Part shown: positions 1 to 12,258 of the stretch, one piece after another
How the letters are laid out: the number at the start of each line of letters is the position of its first letter
Numbering within the stretch: the stretch's first letter is position 1
NCBI GenBank assembly: GCA_029449235.1
Contig: JANATG010000009.1
Span: forward strand, 1,488,001-1,552,000
Direction of reading: 5' to 3'
Source: Linnemannia schmuckeri
Taxonomy: Eukaryota; Mortierellomycota; Mortierellomycetes; Mortierellales; Mortierellaceae
DNA: 64,000 nucleotides
Notes under the pieces: generated by a model
The model's database searches: none
What the model saw: only the letters and a program-made list of their open reading frames with translations
Told to the model about the DNA's origin: nothing
Made by a program: the position numbers and the translations under genes

Positions 1-2
1 TT

Positions 3-2049
3 ATCAAGCAAATGAAGCTGATGCACGCGTCTGGGTTCTCAGAGTCAGAACGACAAGTCTTCCGGACATATGTGTTTTCTAATATGGTCGCATCCATGAA
101 GTCCATCCTCATGGAGATGCACGAACGTCACGTAGGGTTGACTAATCGGCACAACGAGGTAACTTATCGAATGCAAGCAGAGATAAAGGAAACGGGAGAA
201 AAAAAGGTGTATTTGCTTACGCGTTGTCTAGCTTTGATCATCATGGAAAGGAGCTAACTCACCATGGCTCACCTCTCGCGTTCCTTCCTCAATCTTATTA
301 CCTAACAAAAAAACAACAATTACGATAATAATAGAAATACCTGCCGGTGTTTGCACAGACACCGCGATTAGGTCATGGAACTGCCTTTCCCCCAAAGTAC
401 AGAGAGGCAATTAAATCACTATGGACTGACCCTTCGGTCCAGCAGGTTTACCGGTTAGGACACACCTATGCCCTAGCCGATAATGTGGAATAGTATGTCC
501 TTTCTTCTTACTCATTTGCTCAAACGGCTGTTAGCTTATTATTCTCTAGTCTCCTTAAACGCCTAAATTATTTCCATAGATAACTGAGGCTAACCGCACC
601 TGTTCCAATTTAATAGCTTCTTCGATGCGGTGGACCGGATATACGAGATGGACTACATACCGTCAGACGCCGATATCCTTCGGTGTCGAGTCAAGTCCAC
701 AGGGATCACAGAAACAGCCTTCCACATGGGCAAGCTTACCTACAGGTACAGGACGTAATTCTCTTTCGGTTCTCCATCCTTATCATGTTCCCATCACAAC
801 TTTTGAAGCTGGCTGTTATATATTATTTCTTTCCCAGCTACAAAGGATGGCAACGTGCTTTTATTGCGTAAAGATACAAAAATGCATGCATTCCTAACGC
901 TTACGCAAAACCCTCTGTTTCCATTCCTTTCCTATCACACTCTCCCCCTATCGACGGGAATGTATTCTTGCTTTTCTTCTATACATATTACATGGCATGA
1001 CACAACGATACATTACATTAGGATGTTCGATGTGGGAGGTCAACGGTCAGAGCGCAAGAAATGGATCCACTGTTTCGAAGCCGTGACGGCGGTTCTATTC
1101 CTGGTCGCCATCAGTGGGTACGACCAATGTCTAGTTGAGGACAAAGATTCTGTAAGTTCTCTCTCCTTTTCCCTCCCCTGCCTTTCTTCCACCGTTTCGG
1201 ATTTCCATCGATGCAAACCATGCATCTGAGCCGTGAATCCTATCTCTGCGGTTTTATAGATTGCTTGGGCTTGTGCTTTGCATTGCTGTTGCTGTTTTGC
1301 ATTTCGTTTTTTTTGTATCCTTCTGCGGCCATGCAGCGCCGCTCAGATATCTTGCAACAAAAAAAAAAATATGATCCATCTGTACAAACAAACACATACC
1401 CTTCTCTTCACTTTAATTCCAATGACTAATGCTCAATTACTTACTCGGTATTAATTTTACTTTGTTTGTCCGTTACCTGGGGATCGTGTTTGACCATGGA
1501 ACGTAATTAGAATCAAATGGAGGAGGCATTGATGCTATTCGACCAGGTATGCAACTCACACTGGTTCATTGACACATCAATGATCATGTTCATGAACAAG
1601 ACTGATATCTTTCGAACAAAGATCCAGCATTCGCCCATCCGCGCCTACTTTCCCGACTACTCTGGTAAGAAAATCACTTATGAAAACATACATGAGCCCA
1701 ATGCTGTTGCTAGATCTCGCGATAAAGCACGAACATTTACACTAACTCCGTCCTCCTCCCCTTCGTCAATCTTATCATCTTTCATTTGTTCTGCTTTTAT
1801 CTTTTTTCCTCTTCTTACTTGTGTCCCTGTAAAAAAAAAAAAAAAAAAAAAAAAAAAGGTCCAGAAGGAGATTATGATGAGGCGATAGATTTCTTCCGGT
1901 CGCGGTTCATGCGGTTGAACCGGAGCGAGCACAAGGAGGTTTATATCCATTACACCGATGCCACCGACACCAACCTCCTCCGAAACATTATGGATTCCGT
2001 CAACAACATCATCCTTGCCCGCAACAACGGCTCTGTCGTTCCTCTTTAG
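3..2049 (+). CDS. Heterotrimeric G-protein alpha subunit (5' truncated by window edge)
   Basis: GTP-binding alpha subunit of a heterotrimeric G protein, which relays receptor signals at the inner face of the plasma membrane. Exons visible here are 3-158, 359-492, 617-745, 1022-1151, 1511-1664 and 1859-2049; all junctions are GT-AG and keep phase. The protein shows the helical-domain end (LADNVEYFFDAVDRI), switch I (RVKSTGI), switch II (DVGGQRSERKKW), the base-recognition NKTD and the last guanine loop. Two features are odd. The last loop reads TDAT where most family members have TCAT. The C-terminus ends VVPL rather than the usual CGLI-type tail, so the cysteine four residues from the end that pertussis toxin modifies is absent. 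The last intron has 27 consecutive A directly before its 3' splice site. The N-terminus with the P-loop and lipidation site lies outside the window. Family assignment is firm; the subclass is open. Confidence 0.95.
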
Positions 2050-3218
2050 CTTACCATCTTTTTCTTCTACTTCTTCTTATCGATGAAAAGTGGGGGAGGA
2101 AGAGGGAGAAAAGGAACAGAAGGAGTCATTTTTACATATTTAATTTTTTTGTACAGATAACATCAAACTAAACGACCAACATAGTGGTTACCTGCTCGAA
2201 GGCCCTTGGATAATGGTCTATTTATTTTCTGGTCCAGGGTCCAACCTTGATTGGATTAATGCATTACGAACAACAGGATCATTTTTCCTTGTCTTCTTAT
2301 TTTCTCATTACTTAAATATTTTTTTTCTATGGTCACTAGTGCTGGCGCTAGTTAATAAACCTTCGCAAATAAGATAGTTAGCTTCTTTCCCTCTTCAACT
2401 GGCATCATCATCGCCATCATCAAAAGTCCAAAAACGCATGATGTTATTAACATGCAATATATATCCGAACCTTGTTTTTTTTTTTTTTTTTTGCGATAGT
2501 GGTGTGGATGGGTGTTGGTGTTGACGTGGGTCAGAGCGACTGTTCCAAAATCTCTCCCTCTCTACCCCAGCTGAAAGATGAACACAAGTTTCGGTCTCTG
2601 ACAAATCCCGGGGTCGTCACCAAAAAAATAAAAATAAAAATAAAAGGCATTCAGTATGTACCAAAACAAGAAAAAAAAGAAAAAAAGAAAAAAATAAAAA
2701 AATTTGAGAGCACGAAACCAACGCCGACAACTTGCAGCAGGTGTCAGGGAAGCGAGTATACCGGGCACACATATGCGCGTGTGCCTGATGAGGATGGATG
2801 GATGGATGGAAGGAAGGAAAGAAAATGAAAATAAAAGAGCAGCAGCAGCAAAGCGAAGACACAGGACCCTACAACAAATGGAAATCGTGGAAGGGTTCGT
2901 GCTCTTCTGTGCCTTTTGACAAAAAAAAAAAATAAAAAACATATGGCCCAATTTCGTGCGACCGGTACTCGCTAATTTCACATACTTGCATGTTTTGTTG
3001 TGTTTATGTATCTGGTTTGGTTTTCTTTTATTAGATGGGCGTTATGGTACAAGTATGCTGCTTTTTTTGGATGTCAAAAAAAAGAGGGTGAGGAGGGGAG
3101 GGAGGAAAAGGGCATGTGCGTTTACAAGTGCGAGGGAGAGAATAATGCTGGGTTGGGTTGAGTTGGTGGGTTGATTCGTGAAAAGGAGGTGAAGAGAACG
3201 AAAGAGAGGAGGGATTAT
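2050..3218. other. Convergent intergenic region, 3' ends of both flanking genes
   Basis: About 1.2 kb between two converging genes. It holds the two 3' UTRs, several A- and T-homopolymers (for example a T run near 2475-2492 and A-rich stretches at 2620-2700) and a short GGAT/GGAA repeat around 2794-2822. Short open frames here are low-complexity lysine- or phenylalanine-rich strings and are not credible genes. Confidence 0.6.
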
Positions 3219-5110
3219 CTACATGAGCATGGTGGTATGGCCGTACCAGGCAGCACCGCGCTGGGTCGCCAGTTGGCTCATTCTCGAGTTGGACATGCCA
3301 ATCAAGTAATCGCCCCGCGTCAACAACACAGCGTCCAACATTGGGGGGTAGAAGGGTCCTAACGCAGTCATTGTACCCAACTTCTTGGTCTTGGAGGGCT
3401 TTATCTGCCCCTGCTCATCTTTCTCGACATCACCATGGTCAAGCATGATCCAACCGAGCTTTTCAAGCTTCTCGAGCTCTTCGGGCCGCTTCTCGTTGGT
3501 CGTTACTAGGACGGGAAGACGCTCAAAGACAACATCGGCGTTCTGCTCGGTCGTGCCTGCGAGAGCCTTTGTCCGCCGTTGTTTCTCAATCTCGTCCACC
3601 TTCTCGGCAATCTCCTCGATCTGTACCAGGCAATCCTTCTCGTCTTGGCCAGGTTTGCACTTTGTCACAATATCGCCGCGACGCAAGTGGACAATGATGA
3701 ACTCGGGGTGGCGACGGATTGTAGAGGCGGCGGGGCGGGGTAGGAGGGCGTCCAAGATCTCGTCGGCCATGGCCTCGACTTTGGCGTTAAACTTCATGTG
3801 CAGACCAATTTCCTTCCAGGCGCGGTCGTTCAGATCGGGGCCATTCAAGAAGTAAGGGCAAGAAAGACACTTCCACATGTTATCGATCGCAGACTGGCCC
3901 TGTCTGTCCTTGAGGAGGACATCCCTTGCAAACGAGTAATCAACCGCTTTACCCTTGGTAGTGTCCTCGACAGGAGCAATGCTCTTGAAGTTCATCAGGA
4001 ACTGAGGGCGGAAATGGTCGTAGAGGTGTTCATTCTCGACACCAATGCCTCCGTTGGCAATGCAAGGGAAATCCTCGCCAAAGGTGTTCCAGTGGTGTGT
4101 CAGGCTCGAAGGAGGGTTATCGGGCGTCTGTTTGACATCGTGCCACTCGAGGACGGGGATGCCCGACTGGGCTGAGAAGGACTCGAGATCGTAGAACTCT
4201 GAGTAGCGCGGTCCGGCCCACACCTGAGACATGTATTAAAATAACCAGGAACAAAAACAGCAAGTTGAGTGGTTAGTGGCGATGGCCAGTGAACAATCGG
4301 GAAGTGGGTGGGCGGGCAACGAAGAACCAACAGGGACGAAGCGGAATGCCAAACGGTTGTGGGTGAGTGAGATATGGCGTTTAGAAACTTGGTCTGTCTG
4401 TCTATCGGTCGGTTTGGCGTCTGAGTGTCTAATCTCTCTGTTTTTCTTACCTTGATATGGGAATTGGGGCTAATAGGGGGGATGATCAGGGTGCGCCCGA
4501 GGTCCTTGGCAAGAAGAGCTGCTCGTTGAAGAGAAGTGAACTGGTTGTTTCCGCCTCCCATGGGCAGATACGAAAAGAACTTGTTCGTCGCAGGCAATCC
4601 TCTGGCAGCAACCTCCTCGTGATGTGGAGCAGGCCACCAGGTGCGGGTCTCGAGGGTTTTGAGGAATGACCCCATCTCCTCCTGAGCTGACGCTGCTGAC
4701 TGATAGAAGGCGGGCTTGAATTCCTTAATTCGAGTGCCGTTGCTGTAAGTATAGGTTGTGGCCAGGGTAGTGTCGATGGTTGTAAAGCTGGGTTCGATCT
4801 TGTGTGGAGCTGGGTTATTGTTATTGCTGTTGCCGCCATTGGCGTAGATGGGTTCGTATTCCTCTTCGTTGTGTCGGTAGATGTTATTGGTGTAGTGGAT
4901 ATGAACCAGGGCCATGAGCATGAAGGAGATGCAAATCAAGAGCATGGTTCTTGCCAGAGTGAGACGGCTCTGCTTCATGTTTTGCAAGTCGGCCGAAGAA
5001 GAGGCGCGACGGTGAGACCGGTCGGATACCGAAGGAGATGTTGATTGGGAGGATGGGTTAAATTGAGGCAAAAGAGGCGCCTTTGCCTGCTGTGAAGAAG
5101 AGGAAGTCAT
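3219..5110 (-). CDS. Type II membrane O-fucosyltransferase-like glycosyltransferase
   Basis: Probable Golgi/ER glycosyltransferase of the GDP-fucose O-fucosyltransferase-like superfamily, 554 aa from two exons (5110-4451 and 4223-3219; intron 4450-4224, phase 0). A short Ser/Gln-rich cytosolic tail is followed by one hydrophobic segment at about residues 53-73 (RTMLLICISFMLMALVHI), which fits a signal anchor. The lumenal part has the nucleotide-sugar entry motif MGGGNNQF near residue 185, then LGRTLIIPP. Near the middle is FIIVHLRRGDI, whose arginine/aspartate pair is the family's GDP-fucose site. The C-terminal DYLIGMSNSRMSQLA also fits the family. The start is the first ATG ahead of the anchor, after a long CT-rich leader. 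The acceptor protein cannot be named from sequence, and another GT-B enzyme of the same fold is possible. Confidence 0.8.
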
Positions 5111-5860
5111 TTTCGTGTTGTGTGTGTGTTTGAGGACAAGAGTTGTCGATTGGGATTGAGGATGGGGGATCGAAAGGGAGGGGTTTCGTTAAAATGGACT
5201 GTTGGATTTAAGGAGAGGGAGGGTCACGTAGGGAAGATCTCTTTAGCACATCAGACGAGGATGGGTATAGGGTTGAGTAGAAAAGGGGCGAAGGGAGGGT
5301 AGGAGGATGAGAATGAAGGGGGGATGGAGGTTAGGTAAAGGACGAGGAAGAGAGAGAGGAGAAAAGAGAAGAGAAGATAAAAAAAAAATGAAAAGCGCAA
5401 AGTACAAATTGACACAAAGGGGCGATCGCGTATCGATATGTTAATGTCAGTGGCAATGTGGATGAATGGGGTTGTGCTCTTATTTTTTTCGTGATGGTTC
5501 TGTTTGTTTGGCGGCGCCGCTGTTTTGCTGTTTGCTGTTTGGGATGTGTGGCGTAAACGTTGAATGAATGAAGGAAAAGGAAAAGGAGAGCAGAGAGGGT
5601 TGAATTTGAATATGAGAGCGAGAAGGATAAGGGCAAGAGTGGGAGTGAGTGCAAAAGATACAGAAAGAAGATGAACGTGAAGGGGTTTGATTCGAGAATA
5701 GAATTGAAAGAGAGTCCAAAGAATGGGGCGGCGGGGCGTTAAGGGGAATGAATGTAAAAGAAAAATGTACAAGAAAGATAAGCGTCAAAAAAAAGAAGGG
5801 GGGTAACGATGAAGAAAACAAAAAGAAGAAAGAGAAGAAGGGGCGATCGCATGTGGGCCC

Positions 5861-5869
5861 CCTTTTATA
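5861..5869 (-). promoter_or_regulatory. Possible TATA box for the fucosyltransferase-like gene
   Basis: The minus strand reads TATAAAAGG here, about 750 bases upstream of the ATG at 5110. The transcribed stretch between would be a long purine/pyrimidine-biased leader. Copies of GCGATCG lie on both sides (near 5843 and 5875) and again near 5421. Position and fit are suggestive only. Confidence 0.3.
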
Positions 5870-5902
5870 TGATGGCGATCGTTAATTACCAATCTCTATT
5901 GT

Positions 5903-8750
5903 AAATTGCATATCATAATTGTTTATAGTCCTTGTATCTTCCCCTGTTCTGTTCAACCGAATGGCCCTTTTTTAAATTCTTGGTTGGCAGGGTTCAGTCA
6001 GTCCCTTGTAAAATGAGGGCTGTTTCGTCTCTTTCAGCCATATATCCTCTGAACGATAGTATTGTACTTCGTCCTCTTCCACTGGTACCTGATTGGCCTG
6101 TCAAGGTCCAAGGAACCCCCGACTCCATCCTTCTTCTCCAGGTCATCCTATCACAACAGCCAACAAAATTGGTGGTAGAAGGAGAAGAAGGGTCCCCTGG
6201 ACCCCTTTTAGTTGATTGAATAAACACTAAACAAAATTGCTCGCAGGCACACTAGTCATCTTCTTCATTCTAATCGTCTTACCACAAAAGGGCGATTCAA
6301 AGAGGAAGAAGACCCTGTGTCCAGGTCGGGTCTCCTCTCTCTCTTTCTTCATCTTTTCTCTACTCCTCCATTATTCCAAGACATGTCCAATGGCTACAAC
6401 AGCTGCACTTGAAGCAAACAGGCAGCTGGCTCGTCCAGGGACAATCAACAAATCGCTTCGAACCACCCATCAATATTAAAATGAGTGAAAGGAGAGAATA
6501 GAGGTCAACTAATATGTTCTTTCGACTCCCCTGACTAACAAAGAATAGAAAACCGCTAGCCGATTATTTTTTCGTTTTACTGGCATCAAAGAGGCTAAAG
6601 AACAATAATACAATAACACAATAGACCAAAATAACAGAAGGTAACGAAAAGACGTCCATCAATGCAAGCGATTGTTTCGTCATAGATAGAAAATAGAGCA
6701 TGCACATGAACCCTTTTCGAAAAAAAAATAGAAATAAAGGATCCTAGCCAAAAAAAATTTGTATCCATTAGCCTCTTATTTCCCCTTCCTATCTACATGA
6801 ACCATGCCGGAAACATGATGCTCACATACATTCCTCCACCCTGCAATCAACTCCGGATTTCCGCTTGAGTTCTTTGGAAGAACTGCTAGTCAGCCTTTTT
6901 GGCGTTGGCGCCCAATTGACTAGAATTTTTAATGGCGCAATTAGTGGAGTGTGTGGAGGAAATGGAAGCAATGGCGTAACTGAACCGACTATACATGTGG
7001 AAACAGACGCCGACATTTTTACGCCCTCTGTCTGGATATCAACTTTTATGAGTTGAAGAACTTGGATTTCCCTTTTTCGAAAAGAAAAGATAAAAAAAGC
7101 TTTTATTTTCAGTGAGCGTTCTGTCTGGGCACCAAAGATAGCAAGCGCTGCTGAACAGAAAGAATGAAGGGACTCTTCCTAGCGACGGTGTCAGTTGAAA
7201 AAATCGATGAAAAAATAAAGATTTTGGAGGAAACAAGACAAAAAAAGCCATGAGAGCCCTATCCCTGACAGACCATGGTATTGCGTTGAGATCCGTCCTC
7301 GTTCGTTTGTTCACGTTTGAAAAAAAAGACTGGGACGAGACTTTTGTTATTATTTGATGCTACCATGTCTTCTCAACAATTCTCTTTTAGCGAACACACG
7401 GTGCCTTTTTGCCTAAATTGAAACGCTTTTTTGGAGTTATTCAGTACAATAGTCAATTATCAAGATTTTTTGTATGTCCTTGTTGCTAACTCATACACGC
7501 CCTGCATCACAAAAAAGTACAAGTGGACATCGAAATCAATTATACCTAGCCGTACATGTACATTTCACGAGCGAGCGAAGAGGCGGGCACCAGCTCTCAA
7601 CCCTTTCCTTCCCTTCTACTTCAGCATGAAAAAAAAAATTGCGCATTTGCACTAGAATTATTGCAATTTGCAAAATCCAAAAAAGAGGGTTTTGCAACAA
7701 AGGATACATGCTTTTTGTCCACAGGGGTACAGAAAGATACTTGCTCTGCTATTATCGTCTTCTAAAAGCGGCCACACTTGGTTAGTTCGAAGAGTGGGAG
7801 GAGTGGGCTGTCGCTATCCGTTTAAACTCCTAATCAAGCATGAGAAAAAAAAAAACTCCCATCATGGGATGCAGATTGTATATGTACCACTTGTAGAAGG
7901 CATAGATACTCGCTCTCTCCTCTTGAGGATGAGTGAAAGAGCAATGGCTTTTGATTTTATCCATCCTCCTCTCAGTTTACACTTCAAGAAACATGTGTTA
8001 TCCACGTGCTCACTATTTCATTCTCCCACTGCTTTGTAGGTCGTACTTCACTGCACCCCCTTTTATCCCTACAATATCCTTCGTCTCCTCCATGTCGTTC
8101 CCTTGCCAGGGCTTTTGATCACGCTTACAACAGAAAAAAAAGGCTATTTGATTCAGTTAAACATTTACATTATTGAACGAGAGCAACAAAACGGTAATCG
8201 ATTCTGTTCATGCAATTAGAATGTTTTCGTCAAGATCCTTAGAGAGTTCCTTACTTTGCTCCGAGCAACCCTTACGAATTATTGCAATCAAATGTCCACG
8301 TTGGAGATCGATTCCCTCGATAATTCACCCCTTCTGGAGCTTCATTGGTGCAGCAAGAGTTGCTGGTGAGTTGAAGTTAAACATCGTGAAAAATAAAAAT
8401 AAAAATAAAACAACACATAAAAAAAAATTGTGAAAGAGAACGCGCTTGACCATAAAAGGAATTCTCACTGCTTGTGACCCTCTGTCCTGCCCCAATCTCG
8501 TTTTTTTTTGTTCAGCCGCAAGTTCATCAGTTAGCCCATTCTCCTTTTTTCTTCCGTCCTTATATGCCCTCCTCTTTTCTCTTTGCTTGGTCTCACCAAT
8601 CAATGCCCATTGATATTCGCCTCTCATCCTCCGCTCGCATTCACCTTGTTCGATTACTCAAAGTACTACAATCAGTTAAATAGCAAGAGGATGGGGGCAA
8701 TACAGCAAAAGGATCTCGAGCTTTTTTTTGAATTCTTTATTTCATAGACC
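5903..8750. other. Long AT-rich intergenic region, no gene recognised
   Basis: About 2.8 kb between the leader of the fucosyltransferase-like gene and the 3' end of the next minus-strand gene. Open frames are short, overlap on both strands and carry no motif I recognise. No tRNA cloverleaf, inverted repeat or transposase fragment was found on reading both strands. Confidence 0.5.
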
Positions 8751-8802
8751 CTAACAATGTCCACAATGAGAAGGGAAAAAGAGAAAGTCTGAATGAAATG
8801 TA

Positions 8803-11800
8803 CTAAGTCTGTACAAGGGGGGGATTGGACGAAGAGCCAGCAGCAGCAGTGTCAATGGACGGCGTAGCCTGCTGAGAATGTCCCTTAGCGCCCCAAAGAA
8901 GTTCCTCGATCGCCCTAAAGTTGCTGGTCTGCATGAAATGAGGGCCATACAATGCTAGTAATAGTTCTATTGAGACTTGTCCTGGATGGCGAATCGACAG
9001 TAAGAATGACCACTGTGCCGGCGCCGTCTTCATCATTGAGCGCAAGTGGACTATATAATTGACAAGAGCAAAAGACAAGGAATTATAGAAACTGTTAGTG
9101 TCCGAAGAGCCACTTTATAGCCAGCCATTATCACAATCAAAAGGAACTAGATTCTTACTTTGGAGGTTGATGACGATGTTCAGTTGCTCGCGCATACGAT
9201 GGAGGACACGCATGCATTCGTCCTTAGATTTAGCTTCCTCGACAGGCCATGGATCCATGATGTTGGATCGCGATGCCTTGAGGGCCTGAAGACTTCCTTG
9301 CCGAGGTGTGACCGTGCCGTCCTTCCAGGGCTTGTACTCGGACATGTCTGAGCCTTCGGTAATTGCATGCGCTAAAAAAAGGTGATAAAAGAAGGACAAA
9401 TTCGCATCGCGTAAATAAAAATAGTAGTATAACTCTTCTGCACATTAGGCGGCAAATCTGTTGTACACTTACAACGAATGATAGCAGCGGCGCGGTGTTT
9501 CTTTTTGAGAGACAGCTCCAACTCTGAAGTAGATGGCGTTGTTGATGACGAGGTGGTTGCGCCTTGAGGCCCCTCACAGATCTCATCCTTGCTCTCAACA
9601 GTATTGTCATCCACTCCTCCTGCTACCGCTGAATTGCACGCTGAAGACAATGACTCAGTTAAGAGACTGAGTAGGCTTGGTTTGTTCTGTTTTATCATGG
9701 TCACGATGGGCTTGGCATGGTAGATCTTGCCTCGAATGGGCTTCCTCACAGTGTCCGGAATCATTTGTCGCACCCGCTGGTTTCGGAGTTCTTCCTCCCA
9801 CAGACCCTTCAAGAAGTGTCCAGGACAAGGATATTGCTTCACTGTCCTGACACACCTGGGTTGTTGAAACTTTCTCCTTGCGCTTCTCTGACCAACAGAT
9901 TTCACTGTACTATCTGTCCCCATTTGCATTGTCTCCATCTCAGCCTTATTGTCTTCCACATCATCGACTTCTTCTTCCTCCTCAGATTCATCCTGTCCAA
10001 GTCGGGCATCGTCCACTGACCTCCAAGAAAGATCTTGCCGTGGTTCCATCATTTCCCAAAAGTTTCGCAACGTCAGCAGTCGCACATAGGGCGCGGGCGA
10101 GAGTGCTGAGGTCCATTTGGTGGCGTTTTGATGAACCTTGCGCTTCTTGATAGACTCGATCCAGTTGGGATGATGACTAGCAATATCGGCATTCATAGTA
10201 AGAGGACGAGAAAGTTCAATTGCCTCTGCGAACCCGCGCTTGCGACATTGACATTTCTCAGGCGATGCATGCTGTTGCCAGCAATCGAGAGAGTTGTGAT
10301 ACGGCTGTTTATGTCCCACAAGTCGTCGTCGGTGAGAAAATGACGAGGCTGATGATGTCGGCGATGATGGAGTTGTTGACTGATCGACGGCAACATCTTG
10401 AGGTGAAGGCGACGACCAGGTATGCAAAAGATGAAGTGGGTCAAAGTCGAGACTGGTCTTTTGCTTGAACAGGGACTTGCTGGGTTGTTTTGACGCTGAG
10501 CACAAGGTCGAGTTTGGGTAGCGTTGGTCAAGTCGTCTCTCCAAGAACCTCAAGAGGTGAGCAGCTGTCTCTGTCGAAGTGGTCGTGACAGTGGACGGGG
10601 ACTGCTTGAGTCCCCAGTCAGGCTGATTCTTCCTGCGCTTCCTGTCAGAAGATGTCCCATCATAGGCCATGTTTGTCGATCTCTTTCGTTCCCGTCCCAT
10701 ACCCCTGACAATGGTTTCGATAGGGTAATCCTTGAATCGAAGTCCCTCCTCCTTGTACGCGGCTGAGCCATTATCGATGTGAGAGGCATTTTGTTCACGC
10801 AGTGAAGGGGACCATTGACTAAGTTGAGGGCGAAGTTCCTGAGAGTCGTCGAAATTGATTTCTCCTCGGAGGTGGAGCGTGTCTTGAGCCAGGGAGGAGG
10901 TTACACTCGCCATGTTGTCTACAAGCGTATCTAACTGCGCAGAGATCATTGCTGGAAATGTGAAAAAAAACGGATAGCAGTGGTTAGTCTCTTTCTAGCG
11001 GAGGGAATAATTTTGTATGAGCGTTTTGTCGATTGATATTGTGGTATGTATATATATCTGTGTGCAGTGTGTGTGTGCGTGTGTACAGTGCTTAACAGAA
11101 AATAGAAAGGGCGACTAGAGTGGGCGTACGAGAGCACGAACCTTGTGTTGGGCCAAGATCCAGATCCAGGGTCTCTAACTCTGATTCTGACGTAGATGTG
11201 GTGGGTGCAGCAGAAACAGCTGCAGTGCTTGTGGCACTATTCCGTGTTGTTTTTGTTGACGACGCCAAGAACAAAGAAGATGTTGTAGCAGTTGTTGTTG
11301 TTGTTGTTGTTCTTGTTGTTGCTGTTGTTGTTGCTGGCACGGTGGAATAGATGATGTGTGGGTGTTGAGCCGTCAATGGGCTCTTGATGGTATCAGGGGT
11401 ATTGTTATTGGTATTGTCTCCGTCGCTGTTGGTATGGCTGACGACGCTGCCACTCTCAATTTCTGGCTCCGACTGTTCGTTCTCTTTTGCGGCCATGTTG
11501 CTTGGGTGGTGGGGATTGCAGTTGCTGTTGTTATCGATGTGATGATGGTCGTGGTTCAACAGTAGAGAATTATGAGCGGACGTGGACGCAGGGTTTGAAG
11601 ACGTAGAACAAGCAGCAACAGAGTCAGTATATGAATCTATTGATGATGGCGATCGTGATAGTGATGGTGATGATGTCACAGCGGAAGACGAGGAGGTTTT
11701 CGTGGCAGCAAGAGGCACGAGACACTTTTGCTCCTGCTTCTGGTGCTCTTGTTGCTCTTGCTTCTCCTGCTGGGTTTGCCTTTGTTGTTGAAGGTGAAAG

Positions 11801-12258
11801 TGGAGGTGGAGAGGGAGACAGGGCTGTTTTGGGAGATCAAGGAGCTCAGAGTCGTTTTGAAGAGCAAGGAAGAGCAAGGGGTCCTTGTCCTTGTCGGTGC
11901 TAGAGCTAACTGTAAAGGCCGTGCCTTCATTCTTGGGGAGAGAGCGGTCAAGGGGGAAGTGGTGGTCGGCAAGAGTGCTGGTAGAGCTGATATCGCTGCA
12001 GGAGCTGGAGCTGCTACAGGCAGAGGAAGGGGTTGGCGAGCCAGGGGAGGAGCTGGAGGAGCTAGAGGAGAGGATGAAGGTATCGAGGACGAGGGGCTGG
12101 AGCGAAGGTTCAAAGGCGACGACCAGGCTGTCACAGTCGAGGTCAGAGGAAGGGACAGGGCAGGACTCTTGGATAGTCGATGTCGCGTTGTTGTTGTTGT
12201 TGCCGGGATGGATGGAGGAGGAGGGATGTTGAAGAGAGTGTAGGGAATCGAGCTGCAT
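8803..12258 (-). CDS. Large low-complexity protein of unknown function (1,022 aa)
   Basis: Not recognised. Four exons join in phase: 12258-11130, 10951-9473, 9371-9159 and 9050-8803. A donor at 11141 is an equally in-phase alternative for the first exon. The N-terminal third is Ser/Thr/Asn/Gln-rich with AAC/CAG-type repeats. The middle has a short Cys-rich patch (CWQQHASPEKCQCRKRGF), basic KKRK-type clusters that could direct nuclear import, and an acidic run (DESEEEEEVDDVED). The most globular parts are HHPNWIESIKKRKVHQNATKW, the stretch around PCPGHFLKGLWEEELRNQR, and the last about 120 residues, which look helical (ECMRVLHRMREQLNIVINLQ, FLLSIRHPGQVSIELLLALYG). The start at 12258 was chosen because everything upstream in frame is a CT-rich leader. 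A nuclear regulatory role would only be a guess. Confidence 0.7.
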
